Below the pieces are notes generated by a model. That model worked only from the letters and a program-made list of their open reading frames with translations. It made no database searches and had not been told where the DNA came from. A stretch of DNA of 64,000 nucleotides, from the NCBI GenBank assembly GCA_021779195.1, contig JAJYBB010000010.1:45199-109198 (forward strand). The letters run 5' to 3'. A program made the position numbers and the translations under genes. This DNA is from Bacteroidota bacterium (GTDB lineage: Bacteria > Bacteroidota > Bacteroidia > Bacteroidales > Paludibacteraceae). The stretch's first letter is position 1. Every line of letters begins with the position of its first letter. Shown in pieces: positions 60,433-64,000 of the stretch.

Positions 60433-61707
60433 ATGAAAAGAAAACTCACTTTACTAATTCTTTTACTGTTACTTAATTACAACTTCATTTTTAGCCAAAA
60501 TACGATCGCTTTGACTTCAGAATTTGCAAAAGGGGCAGATATCAGTTGGCTGCCACAAATGGAAGCTTCAGGCTATACCTTTTATAATGATAACGGAGCA
60601 GCAGAGGATTGTTTCAAGATAATAAAAGATCACGGTATTAATACAATCCGTTTACGATGCTGGGTAAATCCATCCAACGATTCAAAAAACGGACATTGTA
60701 GTACTTCCGAAACCGTTGCAATGGCTGTTCGAGCTCAGCAATGGGGAATGAACTTAATGATTGATTTTCATTACAGCGATACCTGGGCTGATCCAGGTCA
60801 ACAGACAAAACCTGCTGCATGGGTTGGTGCAAATTTCACTACTTTACTCTCAGATTTATATAATTATACGTTCGATGTAATGTCTGCCTTAAACGCTGCC
60901 GGCGTAACTCCAAAATGGGTTCAGGTTGGAAATGAAATTACAAACGGATTCGTTTATCCTGAGGGTAGCACAAGCAATTGGTCTCAATTGGCACAACTGA
61001 TTAACAAAGGATATGATGCGGTCAAAGCAGTGAGTCCGACCACAAAAGTAATTCTGCACATCGACCAGGGAAATAACAACAGCCGCTTTCGAAACTGGTT
61101 TGATAATGCAAAATTTTACGGTGCAAAATATGATGTGATCGGGATGTCCTATTATCCGTACTGGCTAAGTGGAAGTCCAGATTATACTTTATCAATCAAT
61201 GATTTAGGTAACAATCTGAATGATATGGTTTCACGCTATGGCAAACAAGTTATGGTTGTAGAAGTTGGAGGATTAGCCTCTGCTCCCCAAAACACCTATG
61301 ACCTACTGACAGCAGTAATAAATAAAGTAAAAGCCGTACCGAATAATAATGGTTTAGGAGTCATTTATTGGGAACCGGAAGGTGCCCAAAACTGGAGTGG
61401 ATACCCTTTGAGTGCATGGGGAAATGATGGAAAACCAACATTTGCCTTAAATGCTTTTAACGATTTGACAGCTTTAAAAGCAACCGCTGATTCACAATTA
61501 ATTATGCATCAGGATAAACAAAATGGAATGATTCATTTTAATGAAACTTTATCAAAAATTGAAATTATCAACATCAATGGAACAATTTTATATTCAGTTT
61601 CAAAATCAAATTCAATTTCGTTAAACCAATTGCAAAAAGGAGTATATCTTGTTCGAACCACTGAAAATAACACTTCCAAAGTCTCAGTATTCAAATGTAT
61701 TCAATAA
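60433..61707 (+). CDS. GH53 endo-beta-1,4-galactanase (copy 2) with C-terminal T9SS sorting-domain-like extension
   Basis: GH53 core similar to copy 1 plus ~70-80 aa tail KIEIININGTILYSVSKSNSISLNQLQKGVYLVRTTENNTSKVSVFKCIQ. Confidence 0.95.
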   Translation: MKRKLTLLILLLLLNYNFIFSQNTIALTSEFAKGADISWLPQMEASGYTFYNDNGAAEDCFKIIKDHGINTIRLRCWVNPSNDSKNGHCSTSETVAMAVRAQQWGMNLMIDFHYSDTWADPGQQTKPAAWVGANFTTLLSDLYNYTFDVMSALNAAGVTPKWVQVGNEITNGFVYPEGSTSNWSQLAQLINKGYDAVKAVSPTTKVILHIDQGNNNSRFRNWFDNAKFYGAKYDVIGMSYYPYWLSGSPDYTLSINDLGNNLNDMVSRYGKQVMVVEVGGLASAPQNTYDLLTAVINKVKAVPNNNGLGVIYWEPEGAQNWSGYPLSAWGNDGKPTFALNAFNDLTALKATADSQLIMHQDKQNGMIHFNETLSKIEIININGTILYSVSKSNSISLNQLQKGVYLVRTTENNTSKVSVFKCIQ

Positions 61708-61722
61708 CTGAAACTAAATCTT

Positions 61723-64000
61723 ATGAAAAATTTAATTTTATTAATACTACTGATTCCCAATATATTATCTTCACAAAATTGCAGAGAAATATTGAATTTC
61801 AATACCGGTTGGCAATTTCAAAATCAGGAAGATTTTACTTCAACAACTATTCTACCATTTCAATCCGAGTATTCGTTTAACAGTTGGGAAACGGTCAACT
61901 TACCCCATACTGCCAAAATTGAACCTTTAGTGATCGAAAACCCGTGGCAAGGAGTCAGCTGGTACAAAAAAGACTTTGTTGCTAAACCGGAATGGAAAAA
62001 CAAAAAAATTTATATTGAATTTCAGGCGGTTATGCAATTAGCAAAAGTATGGTTAAATGGCAAAAAAATAGCTACTCATTTTGGTGGATACACCCCATTT
62101 ACGATAGACATTTCGAAAATTGTTGATTTTGAGAAAACGAACCGTTTAATTGTCCAAACAGACAATCACGATAACCCTGAAATTCCACCCGGAAAACCCA
62201 TTTCAAAATTAGATTTTTGCTACTACAGCGGCATTTACAGAAACGTTTCACTGATTGTAACCAATCTGTTGCACATTACCGATGCAATAAGCGAGAACCT
62301 TCCTGCGAACGGTGGTATTCGCGTTTGGTATCCTGAAGTTTCCAACCATTTGGCAACTATTGCTATCAAAACTCAAGTGAAGAATGAAAATTCCACCTCT
62401 GAATCGTTTCGATTAGTTTTAAAATTGACTGATAAATCAGGGAAAACCATTAAAATTTTAAAATCTGAAAATCAAACAGTTCAAATCAATAAATCTAAAT
62501 CCATTTTGCAAAATATTTCACTTCAGGAACCATATCTTTGGAATCCAGACCATCCCAATTTATACAAATTAATGGTTGGTATTCAACAACATAATAAAAT
62601 AATCGACGAACAAGAGCTCAATATCGGAATCCGGAAATTTGAAATTAGGGGCGAACGATTATTTTTAAATAAAGAACCATTATTATTAACAGGTACCAAT
62701 CGTCATCAGGAATATCCATATATCGGTAATGCCTTGTCGGACAATGCTCAATATCGCGATGCAGTAAAAATTAAGCAAGCCGGATTTAATATTGTCCGAC
62801 TCTCGCATTATCCCCAATCACCTGCATTTATGGATGCCTGCGACAAATTGGGAATATTAACTATTGCAGCAATTCCAGGTTGGCAATTTGTAGGCGACAG
62901 CATTTTTATGCAACGGTCGTATCAGGATGCCCGTGATTTAATTCATCGGGATCAAAATCATCCATCAGTAGTTTTTTGGGAACTTTCACTCAACGAATCG
63001 GCTATGCCTGATTATTTTATGAAAAAAATGAATGAAATTGCACGAGAAGAATCTCCTGAGTCGAAACTGATTACCTGCGGTTGGATCAATAAATTTTATG
63101 ATGTATGGATTCCAGCACGCCAACATGCCAAATTTCCAACTTACTGGAAAAAATATTCAGGAAAAACACCGTTGTTTACAGGAGAATATGGCGATTGGGA
63201 ATATTTCGCTCAGGATGCTGGTTTAAATCAATCCGGATATGCCGGTTTGAAATCCGATGAACGCACAAGCCGTCAATTTCGTGGTGATGGTGAAAAACGA
63301 ATGCTACAACAAGCTACCAATTTTCAAGAAGCACACAATGACAACCTCCGAAATCCGCATTTGGGAGATGCAAACTGGTTAATGTTTGATTACAATCGAG
63401 GGTATTCTCCTGATATCGAGGCATCGGGTATCATGGACATTTTCCGTTTGCCTAAATTTGCTTATTATTTTTACAGTAGCCAAAGAGAAAAGCCATTTTT
63501 AAAAATTGCATCATTCTGGAATGACACATCCGATTTTCACGACTTGAAAGTATTTTCAAACTGCGATGAAGTAGCTCTTTACCTGAATGAAAAACAAATT
63601 GATCGGAAAACCGTTGAACGGGATAATATTTCGGACAAACTGCCCCACCCGCCTTTCATTTTTCATCTTAAAAATTACCAGGCAGGCAGGCTAAGAGCGA
63701 TTGGATTTATAAATAACAAAAAGATATTGGAGGATATTGTAAGCACTTCGGGCAAACCGGCATACATAAAATTAAGCTACGATCAAAGTGGAAAACCGTT
63801 AAAAGCAGATGGTTCTGACGTAGTATTTGTTTATGCAACCATTTCTGATTCGAATGGAAATCCGGTTTATGATTCAACTATACCGGTTATGTTCGATATC
63901 AAAGGAAATGGAAAATTAATCGGACAAAATCCAATAAAAGCCGAAGCAGGCATTGCTACGATATTGTTACAAGCTGGCACAAGTACAGACAAAATATTAA
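61723..64000 (+). CDS. GH2 family glycoside hydrolase (likely beta-galactosidase), 3' end beyond window
   Basis: Manual translation of the open frame: MKNLILLILLIPNILSSQNCREILNFNTGWQFQ...NPWQGVSWYKKDF...GTNRHQEYPYIGNALSDNAQYRDAVKIKQAGFNIVRLSHYPQSPAFMDACDKLGI...VFWELSLNESA...PLFTGEYGDWEYF. Missing from the ORF track. Confidence 0.93.
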   Translation, partial: MKNLILLILLIPNILSSQNCREILNFNTGWQFQNQEDFTSTTILPFQSEYSFNSWETVNLPHTAKIEPLVIENPWQGVSWYKKDFVAKPEWKNKKIYIEFQAVMQLAKVWLNGKKIATHFGGYTPFTIDISKIVDFEKTNRLIVQTDNHDNPEIPPGKPISKLDFCYYSGIYRNVSLIVTNLLHITDAISENLPANGGIRVWYPEVSNHLATIAIKTQVKNENSTSESFRLVLKLTDKSGKTIKILKSENQTVQINKSKSILQNISLQEPYLWNPDHPNLYKLMVGIQQHNKIIDEQELNIGIRKFEIRGERLFLNKEPLLLTGTNRHQEYPYIGNALSDNAQYRDAVKIKQAGFNIVRLSHYPQSPAFMDACDKLGILTIAAIPGWQFVGDSIFMQRSYQDARDLIHRDQNHPSVVFWELSLNESAMPDYFMKKMNEIAREESPESKLITCGWINKFYDVWIPARQHAKFPTYWKKYSGKTPLFTGEYGDWEYFAQDAGLNQSGYAGLKSDERTSRQFRGDGEKRMLQQATNFQEAHNDNLRNPHLGDANWLMFDYNRGYSPDIEASGIMDIFRLPKFAYYFYSSQREKPFLKIASFWNDTSDFHDLKVFSNCDEVALYLNEKQIDRKTVERDNISDKLPHPPFIFHLKNYQAGRLRAIGFINNKKILEDIVSTSGKPAYIKLSYDQSGKPLKADGSDVVFVYATISDSNGNPVYDSTIPVMFDIKGNGKLIGQNPIKAEAGIATILLQAGTSTDKIL

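Noticed and set aside
61695-61880. 61-aa + ORF
   Set aside because: Out of frame within the GH2 gene.

Overview
The window is AT-rich chromosomal DNA from a Bacteroidetes/Bacteroidales-like bacterium. This is inferred from the TTG-N19-TAnnTTTG promoters, a SusCD/HTCS locus, GSIII, DapL and a T9SS-type C-terminal domain. Layout: (1) ~1-9.4 kb, a GH13 alpha-amylase cut by the left edge, a DUF4375-like gene, thrS, trpA, purM and malQ. (2) ~9.5-19.8 kb, a co-directional surface-glycan operon with three glycosyltransferases, a GT-C membrane protein, a FemAB/GNAT protein, a DegT-like aminotransferase, a DUF354 protein, a polysaccharide deacetylase and a sugar-phosphate transferase, followed by an OPT transporter. 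(3) ~21.9-40.5 kb, a single-strand nitrogen-assimilation block: asnB, gltD, gltB, GSIII glnA, three Amt transporters, three PII proteins and a small outer-membrane barrel protein. (4) ~41.1-42.6 kb, four tRNA genes followed by a MITE-like element (17-bp inverted repeats flanked by an 11-bp direct repeat) and a decayed integrase-like N-terminus. (5) dapF-dapL, a DUF5715-like protein, a nucleotidyltransferase, galE and manA. (6) ~49.4-64 kb, a galactan-type polysaccharide utilization locus: HTCS, SusC, SusD, SusE-like, two GH53 and a GH2 that runs off the right edge. I found no CRISPR array, rRNA or intact prophage. The most notable items are the MITE-like element, the triple Amt/PII block whose PII proteins lack the uridylylation tyrosine, the glycan operon with a FemAB enzyme, and the paired GH53 enzymes of which only one carries a T9SS-like C-terminus.
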